Shown here: piece by piece, positions 1 through 5,876 of the stretch
Layout: each line of letters starts with the position of its first letter
Position numbering within the stretch: position 1 is the stretch's first letter
From: Catenulisporales bacterium
Lineage (GTDB): Bacteria > Actinomycetota > Actinomycetes > Streptomycetales > Catenulisporaceae
Assembly (NCBI GenBank): GCA_019510485.1
Contig: JAEKKI010000137.1
Span: 1 to 40,082 of the forward strand
Direction: 5' to 3'
Length of the DNA stretch: 40,082 nucleotides
The notes under the pieces: model-generated
What the model was told of the DNA's origin: nothing
Database searches by the model: none
Seen by the model: only the letters and a program-made list of their open reading frames with translations
Made by a program: the position numbers and the translations under genes

Positions 1-389
1 CGCGCGTCGACCAGGATCACCGCCAGCTCCGCGGTCGAGGCGCCGGTGACCATGTTCCGGGTGTACTGCACGTGCCCGGGCGTGTCGGCCAGGATGAAGC
101 GGCGCCGCGGCGTGGCGAAGTAGCGGTACGCGACGTCGATGGTGATGCCCTGTTCGCGCTCGCTGCGCAACCCGTCGGTGAGCAGCGCCAAGTCCGCCTG
201 CTCCAGGCCGCGGTCGCGCGAGGTGCGCTCGACCGCCTCGAACTGGTCGGCCAGCACCGACTTGGTGTCGTACAGCAGCCGGCCCACCAGCGTGGACTTC
301 CCGTCGTCGACGCTCCCGGCGGTGGCCAGCCGCAGCAACCCGGAGACCTGCGTGTCCTTCTGAACCGGCGCATCCAGCAGTGCGGTCAT
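1..389 (-). CDS. cysN: Sulfate adenylyltransferase subunit 1, GTPase (partial, N-terminal ~129 residues)
   Basis: CysN is the GTPase subunit of ATP sulfurylase. With CysD it makes adenosine 5'-phosphosulfate from sulfate and ATP, driven by GTP hydrolysis. Translating the minus strand from the ATG ending at 389 gives the EF-Tu-like GTPase motifs in order: G1 GSVDDGKST (about residues 26-34), the switch I stretch [11 protein letters not shown] and the G3 motif DTPGH. The gene leaves the window at its left edge, so the later G motifs and the C-terminal barrels are not visible. Its ATG shares one base with the cysD stop codon (TAATG), which implies translational coupling. An open frame of 118 codons over the same bases in another phase is a shadow. 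Confidence 0.95.
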   Translation of the reverse strand, partial: MTALLDAPVQKDTQVSGLLRLATAGSVDDGKSTLVGRLLYDTKSVLADQFEAVERTSRDRGLEQADLALLTDGLRSEREQGITIDVAYRYFATPRRRFILADTPGHVQYTRNMVTGASTAELAVILVDA

Positions 390-1312
390 TAGAAGTACCC
401 CTCTCGCTTACGGTCCTCCATGGCAGCCTCGGACAGCTTGTCGTCGGCCCGGGAAGCTCCACGCTCGGTGATCCGGGAAGCGGTGATCTCCTCGATCACG
501 GCGGTGATGTCGGTGGCATCGGAGTCCACGGCGCCGGTGCACGACATGTCGCCGACCGTGCGATAGCGCACTGTGCGAAGCTGCACCGTCTCACCGGCGC
601 GCGGCCCGCCCCACTCGCCGGGAGCCAGCCACATCCCGCCCCGGGCGAACACCTCGCGCTCGTGCGCGAAGTAGATCTCGGGCAGCTCGATCTGCTGCTC
701 GGCGATGTACTGCCACACGTCCAGCTCGGTCCAGTTCGACAGCGGGAACACGCGCACGTGCTCGCCGGGGCGGTGCCGGCCGTTGTACAGCCGCCACAGC
801 TCCGGACGCTGCCGCTTGGGATCCCATTGCCCGAAGTCGTCCCGCAGCGAGAAGACCCGCTCTTTGGCGCGGGCCTTCTCCTCATCGCGGCGTCCTCCGC
901 CGAAGACGGCGTCGAACTTGTTGGCTTGGATCGCATCCAGCAGAGGCACGGTTTGCAAGGGATTGCGCGTGCCGTCGGGACGCTCGACCAGCCGGCCGTC
1001 GTCGATGTAGTCCTGCACGTGTGCGACGTACAGCCGCAGGCCGTGCTGTGCCACCGTGCGGTCCCGGATGTCCAGCACCTCCGGGAAGTTGTGGCCGGTG
1101 TCCACGTGCAGCAACCCGAACGGCAGCGGCGCCGGCGCGAACGCCTTCAACGCCAGGTGCAGCATCACGATCGAGTCCTTGCCGCCGGAGAACAGCAGCA
1201 CCGGCCGCTCGAACTCGGCCGCGACCTCGCGGATGATGTGCACCGCCTCGGCCTCCAGCGCGCGCAGGTGGGTGTGCGCCGCGGCCGTGTCGTCGTGGGT
1301 GAGGATGCTCAT
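389..1312 (-). CDS. cysD: Sulfate adenylyltransferase subunit 2
   Basis: CysD is the catalytic ATP-pyrophosphatase-type subunit of the bacterial ATP sulfurylase heterodimer, forming APS from sulfate and ATP in the cytoplasm. The 307-residue product is full length for the family. The PP-loop SGGKDS lies at residues 42-47, followed by the conserved [10 protein letters not shown] and [12 protein letters not shown] stretches; the C-terminus ends in DRKREGYF. The ATG at 1312 follows the cysH stop after a single base (TGA T ATG), and its own stop overlaps cysN by one base. The three genes therefore read as a coupled cysH-cysD-cysN operon. No cysC (APS kinase) lies between cysH and cysD, where many streptomycetes carry it. 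Confidence 0.96.
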   Translation of the reverse strand: MSILTHDDTAAAHTHLRALEAEAVHIIREVAAEFERPVLLFSGGKDSIVMLHLALKAFAPAPLPFGLLHVDTGHNFPEVLDIRDRTVAQHGLRLYVAHVQDYIDDGRLVERPDGTRNPLQTVPLLDAIQANKFDAVFGGGRRDEEKARAKERVFSLRDDFGQWDPKRQRPELWRLYNGRHRPGEHVRVFPLSNWTELDVWQYIAEQQIELPEIYFAHEREVFARGGMWLAPGEWGGPRAGETVQLRTVRYRTVGDMSCTGAVDSDATDITAVIEEITASRITERGASRADDKLSEAAMEDRKREGYF

Positions 1313-1313
1313 A

Positions 1314-2036
1314 TCAGGTGTGCAGTCCGCACTCGGTCTTGGCGTTGCCCGCCCAGCGCCCGGCCCGCGGATCCTCGCCCGGCAGCGGCTTGCGCGTGCA
1401 GGGCTCGCAGCCGATCGAGGTGTAGCCCTCCTGGAACAGCGGGTTGGTCAGGACGCCGTGGCCGTCGACGTAGGCGTCGACCTCGTCCTGGGTCCACGTC
1501 GCCAGCGGCGAGATCTTGACCATGTCCCGCTTGGCGTCGTAGCCGATCACCGGGATGTCCGCGCGAGTGGGAGACTCCTCGCGGCGCATGCCGTTGATCC
1601 AGGCGACGTACGGCTTCAGCGCGCGCTCCAGCGGCTCGACCTTGCGCAGCGCGCAGCACTGGTCGGGGTCGCGCTCGTACAGCCGCGGGCCGTACTCGGC
1701 GTCCTGTTCGGCGACGGTCTGCAAAGGCGTGATGTTCAGCAGCCGCACCGGATACATCTCGGCGACCGCGTCGCGCGTGCCCACGGTCTCGGCGAAGTGG
1801 TAGCCGGTGTCCAGGAACACGACGTCGACGCCCGGGGCCGAGGTGGAGGCCAGGTGCACCAGGTGGGTGTCGGCCATCGAGGAGGCGACGACCAGGCCGG
1901 CGCCGAAGGTGGCGTGGGCCCACTCGATGATCCGTCCGGCCGGCGCGTGCTCGAGCTCTGCGTTGGCCTGCTCGGCCAGCGCCCGCAGGTCGGTGGCCGT
2001 CGGATCGACCGACGCGAGCGCGGTGTCCGCTGACAT
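1314..2036 (-). CDS. cysH: Assimilatory adenylylsulfate (APS) reductase
   Basis: CysH reduces activated sulfate to sulfite with thioredoxin or a similar thiol. The 240-residue product has Cys pairs at 127-128 (CCALRK) and 210/213 (GCEPC), the iron-sulfur ligands of the APS-using bacterial type, and the catalytic tail ECGLH at 235-239. The substrate is therefore probably APS rather than PAPS, which fits the absence of cysC here. The frame stays open to 2108, but the ATG at 2036 is chosen because AAGGGGAAG precedes it and the protein then begins like family members. A leader peptide gene lies about 146 bases upstream. The 5' region contains an exact complement of the ribosome binding site, so translation may be attenuated. 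Confidence 0.95.
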   Translation of the reverse strand: MSADTALASVDPTATDLRALAEQANAELEHAPAGRIIEWAHATFGAGLVVASSMADTHLVHLASTSAPGVDVVFLDTGYHFAETVGTRDAVAEMYPVRLLNITPLQTVAEQDAEYGPRLYERDPDQCCALRKVEPLERALKPYVAWINGMRREESPTRADIPVIGYDAKRDMVKISPLATWTQDEVDAYVDGHGVLTNPLFQEGYTSIGCEPCTRKPLPGEDPRAGRWAGNAKTECGLHT

Positions 2037-2041
2037 TTCGG

Positions 2042-2129
2042 GCTTCCCCTTACAGTGGCGGGCGCGCGGACGTGCCGGATGCCCGACGTGCCGCGGCCGT
2101 ATCATCACGGCGGTGGCGGCGTGGGAAGC
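2042..2129 (-). promoter_or_regulatory. Possible attenuator: complement of the cysH ribosome binding site
   Basis: On the minus strand the heptamer GCTTCCC (bases 2129-2123) is the exact reverse complement of GGGAAGC (2048-2042), which lies inside the cysH Shine-Dalgarno region. The segment between leader stop and cysH start is also rich in GGCCGCGG-type complementary runs. A hairpin that hides the cysH ribosome binding site unless a ribosome stalls on the upstream leader is possible. The complementarity is directly visible; the mechanism is inferred. Confidence 0.4.
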
Positions 2130-2182
2130 GCCGGCGGACCGCGGCCCTTGTGGATCTTCGGTTTACAGATCGCGGGCGAGGT

Positions 2183-2269
2183 CTACTTGGCCGGCATACA
2201 TGCCATGCTGGACAGCCGTCCGAAGTCGACGTGACGCCGACCGACGAGGGCGATACCAGCACGAGACAT
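2183..2269 (-). CDS. Cysteine-containing leader peptide upstream of cysHDN (28 aa)
   Basis: A 28-codon reading frame starts at ATG 2269 and stops at TAG 2183. It begins MSRAGIALV, continues RRHVDFGRLSSM at residues 11-22, and has a single Cys at position 24. A near-identical 28-codon frame precedes the sulfite reductase gene at 7643-7729: 23 of 28 residues agree, with no length change. Synonymous third-base differences between the copies (for example GCT/GCC and GGT/GGA) indicate that the protein, not just the DNA, has been kept. The RRxVDxxR...C pattern resembles the very short putative leader peptides of streptomycetes, and cysteine-bearing upstream ORFs control cysteine genes in mycobacteria. 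Ribosome stalling at the Cys codon when Cys-tRNA is scarce is the likely role. No strong Shine-Dalgarno is seen. Confidence 0.8.
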   Translation of the reverse strand: MSRAGIALVGRRHVDFGRLSSMACMPAK

Positions 2270-2294
2270 GATTAGAGAGTCGCACGCTGCTGGC

Positions 2295-2335
2295 GGGTCG
2301 TCCACTGCCGTCCATGATGCGGACCTTGTGTCTCA
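2295..2335 (-). promoter_or_regulatory. Conserved 41-bp box upstream of the cysH leader (copy 1)
   Basis: Read on the minus strand, this block begins TGAGACACA and ends AGTGGACGACCC. It matches the block at 7756-7796 in 32 of 41 positions. It holds an interrupted palindrome, GTCC-N7-GGAC, at 2310-2324. The block ends 25 bases before the leader ATG, against 26 in the other copy. It is probably the shared promoter or operator of a sulfur regulon; the regulator is not in the window. Confidence 0.6.
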
Positions 2336-2450
2336 CGTCACTACACCAGGCGCACTCAGCGTTTCCTTCCGCCCGGGCTCGATGTCGGCGGGACGCCCGA
2401 TCCGGATCCCGGTGCGCCCAGCGCTTACCGGCATGCGGCGAATGGGGGTG

Positions 2451-2478
2451 CTGACGCTCGAGTGTGAGCCGTTAGAGT
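2451..2478 (+). promoter_or_regulatory. Candidate leaderless promoter
   Basis: A -35-like CTGACG (2451-2456) is separated by 16 bases from TAGAGT (2473-2478), a TANNNT -10 element. Seven bases later comes the ATG at 2486. This spacing would start the transcript at or next to the start codon, and it favours ATG 2486 over the in-frame GTG at 2477. Confidence 0.5.
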
Positions 2479-2485
2479 GAGCCGC

Positions 2486-3127
2486 ATGGGGGACTGGAAA
2501 ACACTGTCGATACCCATGCCGTCCGTGCCGGCGGACGCGCCGTGGCAACTCTCACTGGCCGGCTACCTCCGGCAGCGCACCGAACTGCCTTCGCTGGCGC
2601 TCAAGCCGCTCGGACTGCTCGACCGCTACGGCGAGGTCGCCGTCGGGCCGGACGCGATGGCGTTCGACGGCGAGGACGTCCCGTGGAACAAGGTGATCCG
2701 CCTGGTGGTCCGCGATGTCGTCGAGGTGGTCTCGGAGGCGGCGATGGCTCATGAGGCGGAGAAGATCCGTTCGATGCTCCCGCCGGTCCCGGGCCGCAAA
2801 TGGGTCGTGGAGCGGGCGATGACTCTACTCGGCGACATCGCCGGACCGCGCCTGATGAGGAAGCGCGGCGGCGAGGTGGTCAGCGAGGTCGTGTATCGGG
2901 GTGCCTTCCGCCGGGAGAAGACTTTGCAGGCCGGGGTGTTCGCGGCTCTGGTGATGGCGAAGTGGCCGGATGTGCAGCGCAGCCTGGTGGCCACGGCGCG
3001 GGTGCACGGGATCGAGGTTTACGGGGAGGCGCCGGTCGGGGAAACGCCGGTCGAGCTGACGCCGGTCGAAGAAGCACCGGCTGTCGACGCGGCATCGGAG
3101 TCGGTCGCGGCCATCGACAGCCAGTGA
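2486..3127 (+). CDS. Hypothetical protein with a possible PH-like N-terminal domain
   Basis: This 213-residue protein is not recognised with certainty. It has no signal peptide or membrane segment, so it should be cytoplasmic. Residues about 45-75 (GEVAVGPDAMAFDGEDVPW followed by a hydrophobic VIRLVV strand) resemble the strand-turn-W pattern of bacterial PH-like domains. A charged helical region with PPVPGRKWVVE follows. The last 40 residues are low complexity, with repeated PVE/PVG units (gacgccggtcg repeats in the DNA) and acidic residues. It stands between the two halves of the sulfur locus on the opposite strand and is convergent with the secreted-protein gene. A GTG nine bases upstream is an alternative start. 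A role in sulfur metabolism is not implied. Confidence 0.7.
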   Translation: MGDWKTLSIPMPSVPADAPWQLSLAGYLRQRTELPSLALKPLGLLDRYGEVAVGPDAMAFDGEDVPWNKVIRLVVRDVVEVVSEAAMAHEAEKIRSMLPPVPGRKWVVERAMTLLGDIAGPRLMRKRGGEVVSEVVYRGAFRREKTLQAGVFAALVMAKWPDVQRSLVATARVHGIEVYGEAPVGETPVELTPVEEAPAVDAASESVAAIDSQ

Positions 3128-3165
3128 CGACGGCGACCGGCCTATGAGCGGCCGGCCGCCGTCGT
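3127..3165. terminator. Bidirectional terminator between convergent genes
   Basis: ACGACGGC (3127-3134) pairs with GCCGTCGT (3158-3165), and inside it CCGGCC (3137-3142) pairs with GGCCGG (3150-3155). This gives a 14-pair stem with a 2x2 internal loop and a 7-base apex. It starts at the last base of the plus-strand stop codon and lies just beyond the 3' end of the minus-strand gene. Confidence 0.75.
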
Positions 3166-3180
3166 ATCAGCGCGAGAGCC

Positions 3181-4290
3181 TCAGCTCACTGTCGCGTGCG
3201 TCAGCGCGCACTTGTTGGTGTCGTTCGACCAGCTGCCCTGCTCGGTATAGGTCCCGTTGCCCATCTTCACGTTCCCGGCGCCGCCGGTCACGCCCTTGAG
3301 CCAGGCGCACTCGTCGGCGTTCTCCTGGCCCTGATACGGCGAGCCGGCGATGTTGTTGGTCCAGCCGCCGGCCGGGTTCTGGTCGGTGATGGTCTCGCTG
3401 TACTCGTGGCCCAGGGTCATGGTCCAGCCGTCCAGCGTGCCGGCGCTGCCGGAGTTCAGGAAGTTCACGCCGCATCCCGCGCCGCTGTCCATGTTGTAAG
3501 GCTGGTTGCTGAAGGCGAAGTCGCCGACGTCGGAGCTGATGGCGCCGCCGCTCAGCGTGCTGTCGCCGTTGTAGTCGTGCCACGCGCAGTACTGGCCCTG
3601 GTACCGGTCCGGGTTGGTGCCGTGGGGCGAGAGGATGACGTAATAGGCGTAGCGGTTGGCGGACGCCGTGGTGTTGCCGAAGTGGTGCGCCGCCTTCAGC
3701 GCCTCGGCGCCGAGCTGGTGGCCGGTGGCTGCGGACGGGGACTTCGCCGAGTTGTCGTACCAGACCCCGGCCAGCACGCCGCCGGTCGGGTACGGCACGT
3801 GCGCCGCGCCGGACGGGCAGCTGGTCGCGCCGGTGTGCACCAGTGGACCGTCGCAGTACTGCGTCATGGTCCCCGACCACGCCTCGCTGCCGGTGCCTAT
3901 GCCCTTGAACATCATCTGCGCGACCGGGGCGCCGTGCTTCGGGTCGTTGGAGAAGGTCAGGTTCCCGCTGGCGTCCTTGCTCTGGGTGCCCCACTGGCTC
4001 CCGTAGAAGACCACGTAGACCTTCGGGTGACCGCTCGTCACGCCGATGCCGTCGATGCCGCCGCCGTAGGACAGCGTCTCGTTCGACGAAGCGCGGCCGG
4101 CGGCGTTCGCGCGCAGCTGCGCGGCGCCGGAGACGGTGGGGAAGACTCCGTGCCGGGCGGAGACCGGGGTGGCCTGCGCCGATCCGGTCGTGCCGAGCGC
4201 GGCGAGCAGCGCGGCACCGGCGCCGAGCGCGGCACCCAGACGTGCCTTGCCGCGGCGTCGGGCGGAGCCGGTGGAGGAGGTGTGGAACAT
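3181..4290 (-). CDS. Secreted protein with an HEYSE (HExxE-type) motif, EXORDIUM/PHI-1-like
   Basis: The 369-residue precursor starts at ATG 4290, preceded by GAGAGGAAG. It opens with an Arg-rich n-region, a hydrophobic stretch (LGAALGAGAALLAAL) and an Ala-x-Ala-type site near SAQATP, a typical Sec signal, so the mature protein should be exported. The mature part is rich in Gly, Ser, Asn, Tyr and Trp. It has several Cys residues that could form disulfides and a central TLGHEYSETITDQNPAGGW segment. That HE-x-x-E-x3-D/N-P pattern resembles the HELAE...NP motif of plant EXORDIUM/PHI-1 proteins and their bacterial relatives, where it may bind metal. Protease activity is not established. The frame stays open to 4512 but the extra N-terminus is not protein-like. 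A sigma70-type promoter lies about 190 bases upstream. Confidence 0.8.
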   Translation of the reverse strand: MFHTSSTGSARRRGKARLGAALGAGAALLAALGTTGSAQATPVSARHGVFPTVSGAAQLRANAAGRASSNETLSYGGGIDGIGVTSGHPKVYVVFYGSQWGTQSKDASGNLTFSNDPKHGAPVAQMMFKGIGTGSEAWSGTMTQYCDGPLVHTGATSCPSGAAHVPYPTGGVLAGVWYDNSAKSPSAATGHQLGAEALKAAHHFGNTTASANRYAYYVILSPHGTNPDRYQGQYCAWHDYNGDSTLSGGAISSDVGDFAFSNQPYNMDSGAGCGVNFLNSGSAGTLDGWTMTLGHEYSETITDQNPAGGWTNNIAGSPYQGQENADECAWLKGVTGGAGNVKMGNGTYTEQGSWSNDTNKCALTHATVS

Positions 4291-4442
4291 GCGGTGGCTT
4301 CCTCTCGTCGGGACTCGCCGGCCGGCCGGATCGGCCGGGCCGGCGGTTGTGCGCGGGGCGCACGCCATCGGCACACGAGGGTGTCGCGTGCTGTCGATGT
4401 CGTGGTCCGTGGTGCGGTGGGGTCTTGCACCAAGCGCCCGGC

Positions 4443-4470
4443 GATCCGAGGTTCGCAAGAACCTGAGATC
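4443..4470. repeat. Inverted repeat in the 5' UTR of the secreted-protein gene
   Basis: GATC..GAGGTTC, a GCAA apex and GAACCT..GATC form a nearly perfect 28-base inverted repeat. The core arms AGGTTC/GAACCT are exact and the outer GATC arms also pair. On the minus strand it lies roughly 10-35 bases after the predicted transcription start, so it could be an operator or an mRNA hairpin in the 190-base leader. Confidence 0.5.
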
Positions 4471-4483
4471 GTCTGCGAGGGGG

Positions 4484-4512
4484 AACCTAGCAACGGGGCC
4501 TGACCCGGTCAA
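4484..4512 (-). promoter_or_regulatory. Sigma70-type promoter of the secreted-protein gene
   Basis: On the minus strand TTGACC (4512-4507) and TAGGTT (4489-4484) are separated by exactly 17 bases. This is close to the housekeeping actinobacterial consensus TTGACA-N17/18-TAGRRT. The predicted start is near 4477, leaving a leader of about 185 bases before ATG 4290. Confidence 0.7.
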
Positions 4513-4542
4513 CGGATCGGCCTCAATCAGTTAAGTAAAAAA

Positions 4543-4577
4543 GTCCTGATGGCCACCCTTGCCGTAGCCATCAGGAC
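4543..4577 (-). terminator. Intrinsic terminator downstream of the GH25 gene
   Basis: GTCCTGATGGC (4543-4553) and GCCATCAGGAC (4567-4577) form a perfect 11-bp stem with a 13-base loop. On the minus strand the stem is followed by TTTTTTAC, a U-tract that is rare in this GC-rich DNA. It lies 33 bases after the lysozyme stop codon. Confidence 0.9.
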
Positions 4578-4610
4578 CCTTGTTCAGCCCTTGTCCGCCC
4601 GCGGCCCGGC

Positions 4611-5600
4611 TCAGCGGTGTACCGCCTCGATCAGGTAGGACAGCGGTACGTTCGGGTTGATGGTGCGGACGACGCTGATCTTCTGCACCCCGGCCGGCAG
4701 CGGACCGCCGAACGGGTTCACGCGGTCGCCGGTGGCCGGCACGACCACGTCCTCGTAGATGTGCGACCAGCCCTGGCCGTGGGTGTGGATGGCGACCCGC
4801 ACGTGTGCGTCGCCGAAGTCCGAGCCGAGGCTGAACCACACGTTGCCCCAGCCGGCCGCGCCGAAGTTCGCCGGCGGCGGGCACACCATCGTCACCACGC
4901 CGGCGCCGGGATCGATCTGTCCAGTTGCGAAAGCGGGCACGTCGTCGTCCTCCGAGAGGGTGGGAGCGGGAGAGGCGCCCAGCGCGGCGATCAGCTCGCC
5001 CACGGTTCCGCGGAACGCGTTGTAGTCGAGCGGCCGGCCGGCGTCGGACGCCTGGTTCGTGAACTGGTACAGCAGCGGCGCCATACCGCCGTAGGAGTTC
5101 CAGCCCGACGCCGCGTCACCGGGGTAGAGGCGGGGCGCGCTGCCGGAACCGCCGGGATAGGACGAGGACACCAGGGACAGGCCGCGGGTCCGCAGCGCCG
5201 TGAGGTTCGGCGATCCCATCTGCTGCCAGTACCAGTGCGGAAGGTAGAGCAGCCGCAGGTTGAGGCCGACGGAATGCGCGGCGTCGGTGTAGGCGACCAT
5301 CTGGGCCAGCGACGGGGAGAACGAGCCGGCGGGCTCGGCGTCCAGCATGCCCGGCAGGGAGCTGTCGCCGGCGTGCGCCAGCGTGTGCTGGGCCTGCGCG
5401 TGCGGGTCCTCTCCGGACAGGAAGTGGTACCAGATGAACGGCAGGCCGAGCGCCCGGGCCTGGGACCGCCAACCCTGGTAGTCGGCGTCGGTGTAGTAGG
5501 TGCCTTCGGTCGTCTTGGCGAGGACGAAGGAGGCATCGGCCAGCCGGGACAGGTCCAGGCCGGCTTGGTAGGAGGAGATGTCCGGGCCGAAGATGGTCAC
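4611..5600 (-). CDS. GH25-family lysozyme without signal peptide, with an extra C-terminal domain
   Basis: The first ~210 residues match the glycoside hydrolase 25 (Chalaropsis lysozyme) barrel that cleaves N-acetylmuramic acid-GlcNAc links. Visible motifs are FGPDISSYQ at the N-terminus, a MLDAEP strand end with the catalytic Asp/Glu pair, and LYQFTNQ near the barrel end. A linker (PAPTLSEDDDVP) leads to a ~100-residue beta-rich domain of unknown type, possibly wall or carbohydrate binding. GTG 5600 is chosen because AAGGAG lies six bases before it and the protein then starts VTIFGPD. The frame continues upstream to 5645 without support. No signal peptide is present, so release would need another route, as in phage endolysins. 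It is 329 residues long and followed by a strong terminator. Confidence 0.87.
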   Translation of the reverse strand: MTIFGPDISSYQAGLDLSRLADASFVLAKTTEGTYYTDADYQGWRSQARALGLPFIWYHFLSGEDPHAQAQHTLAHAGDSSLPGMLDAEPAGSFSPSLAQMVAYTDAAHSVGLNLRLLYLPHWYWQQMGSPNLTALRTRGLSLVSSSYPGGSGSAPRLYPGDAASGWNSYGGMAPLLYQFTNQASDAGRPLDYNAFRGTVGELIAALGASPAPTLSEDDDVPAFATGQIDPGAGVVTMVCPPPANFGAAGWGNVWFSLGSDFGDAHVRVAIHTHGQGWSHIYEDVVVPATGDRVNPFGGPLPAGVQKISVVRTINPNVPLSYLIEAVHR

Positions 5601-5675
5601 AGGCGGCTCCTTGTGGGGGCGGGAGGGTCGCCGCGATGACCACATACCCGCCCCGATCGGTGCCGACTCAGCGTG

Positions 5676-5876
5676 TCAGCATTCGCCGACGTTCGCCATC
5701 CCGTCTTCGGCGGCCGCGGCCGGAGTCGGACCGCCGGGTGCGAGCAGCCCGATGAAGGAGACCTCGAACACCCGGCGGCAGGCCCGGCACGACCATCGCC
5801 GGTGGCTGCCTTCCTCCGGCCGCAGATCCTCGTCGCCGCAGTAGGGGCAGTATGCCGGGGCGGCGCGCTCGCTCAC
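5676..5876 (-). CDS. Small zinc-ribbon protein co-transcribed with sulfite reductase
   Basis: This 66-residue protein has C10-x2-C13 (CPYC) and C30-x2-C33 (CRAC), a typical zinc-ribbon arrangement, followed by a hydrophobic segment and an Ala/Pro-rich tail. Its GTG start overlaps the sulfite reductase stop codon (GTGA, four bases), so the two are translationally coupled. In streptomycetes a small gene of this kind commonly follows sir in the sulfur operon, and this appears to be its counterpart. Its biochemical role is unknown to me. Metal delivery or assembly for the reductase is only a guess from position. Confidence 0.8.
   Translation of the reverse strand: MSERAAPAYCPYCGDEDLRPEEGSHRRWSCRACRRVFEVSFIGLLAPGGPTPAAAAEDGMANVGEC

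Noticed and set aside
2037-2182. SAM riboswitch upstream of cysH
   Set aside because: No SAM-I or SAM-II core was found; the segment is better explained by the leader peptide and possible attenuator pairing.
4290-4484. c-di-AMP (ydaO) riboswitch in the leader of the secreted-protein gene
   Set aside because: Such riboswitches do precede actinobacterial wall enzymes, but the conserved core elements could not be matched; only an inverted repeat is present.
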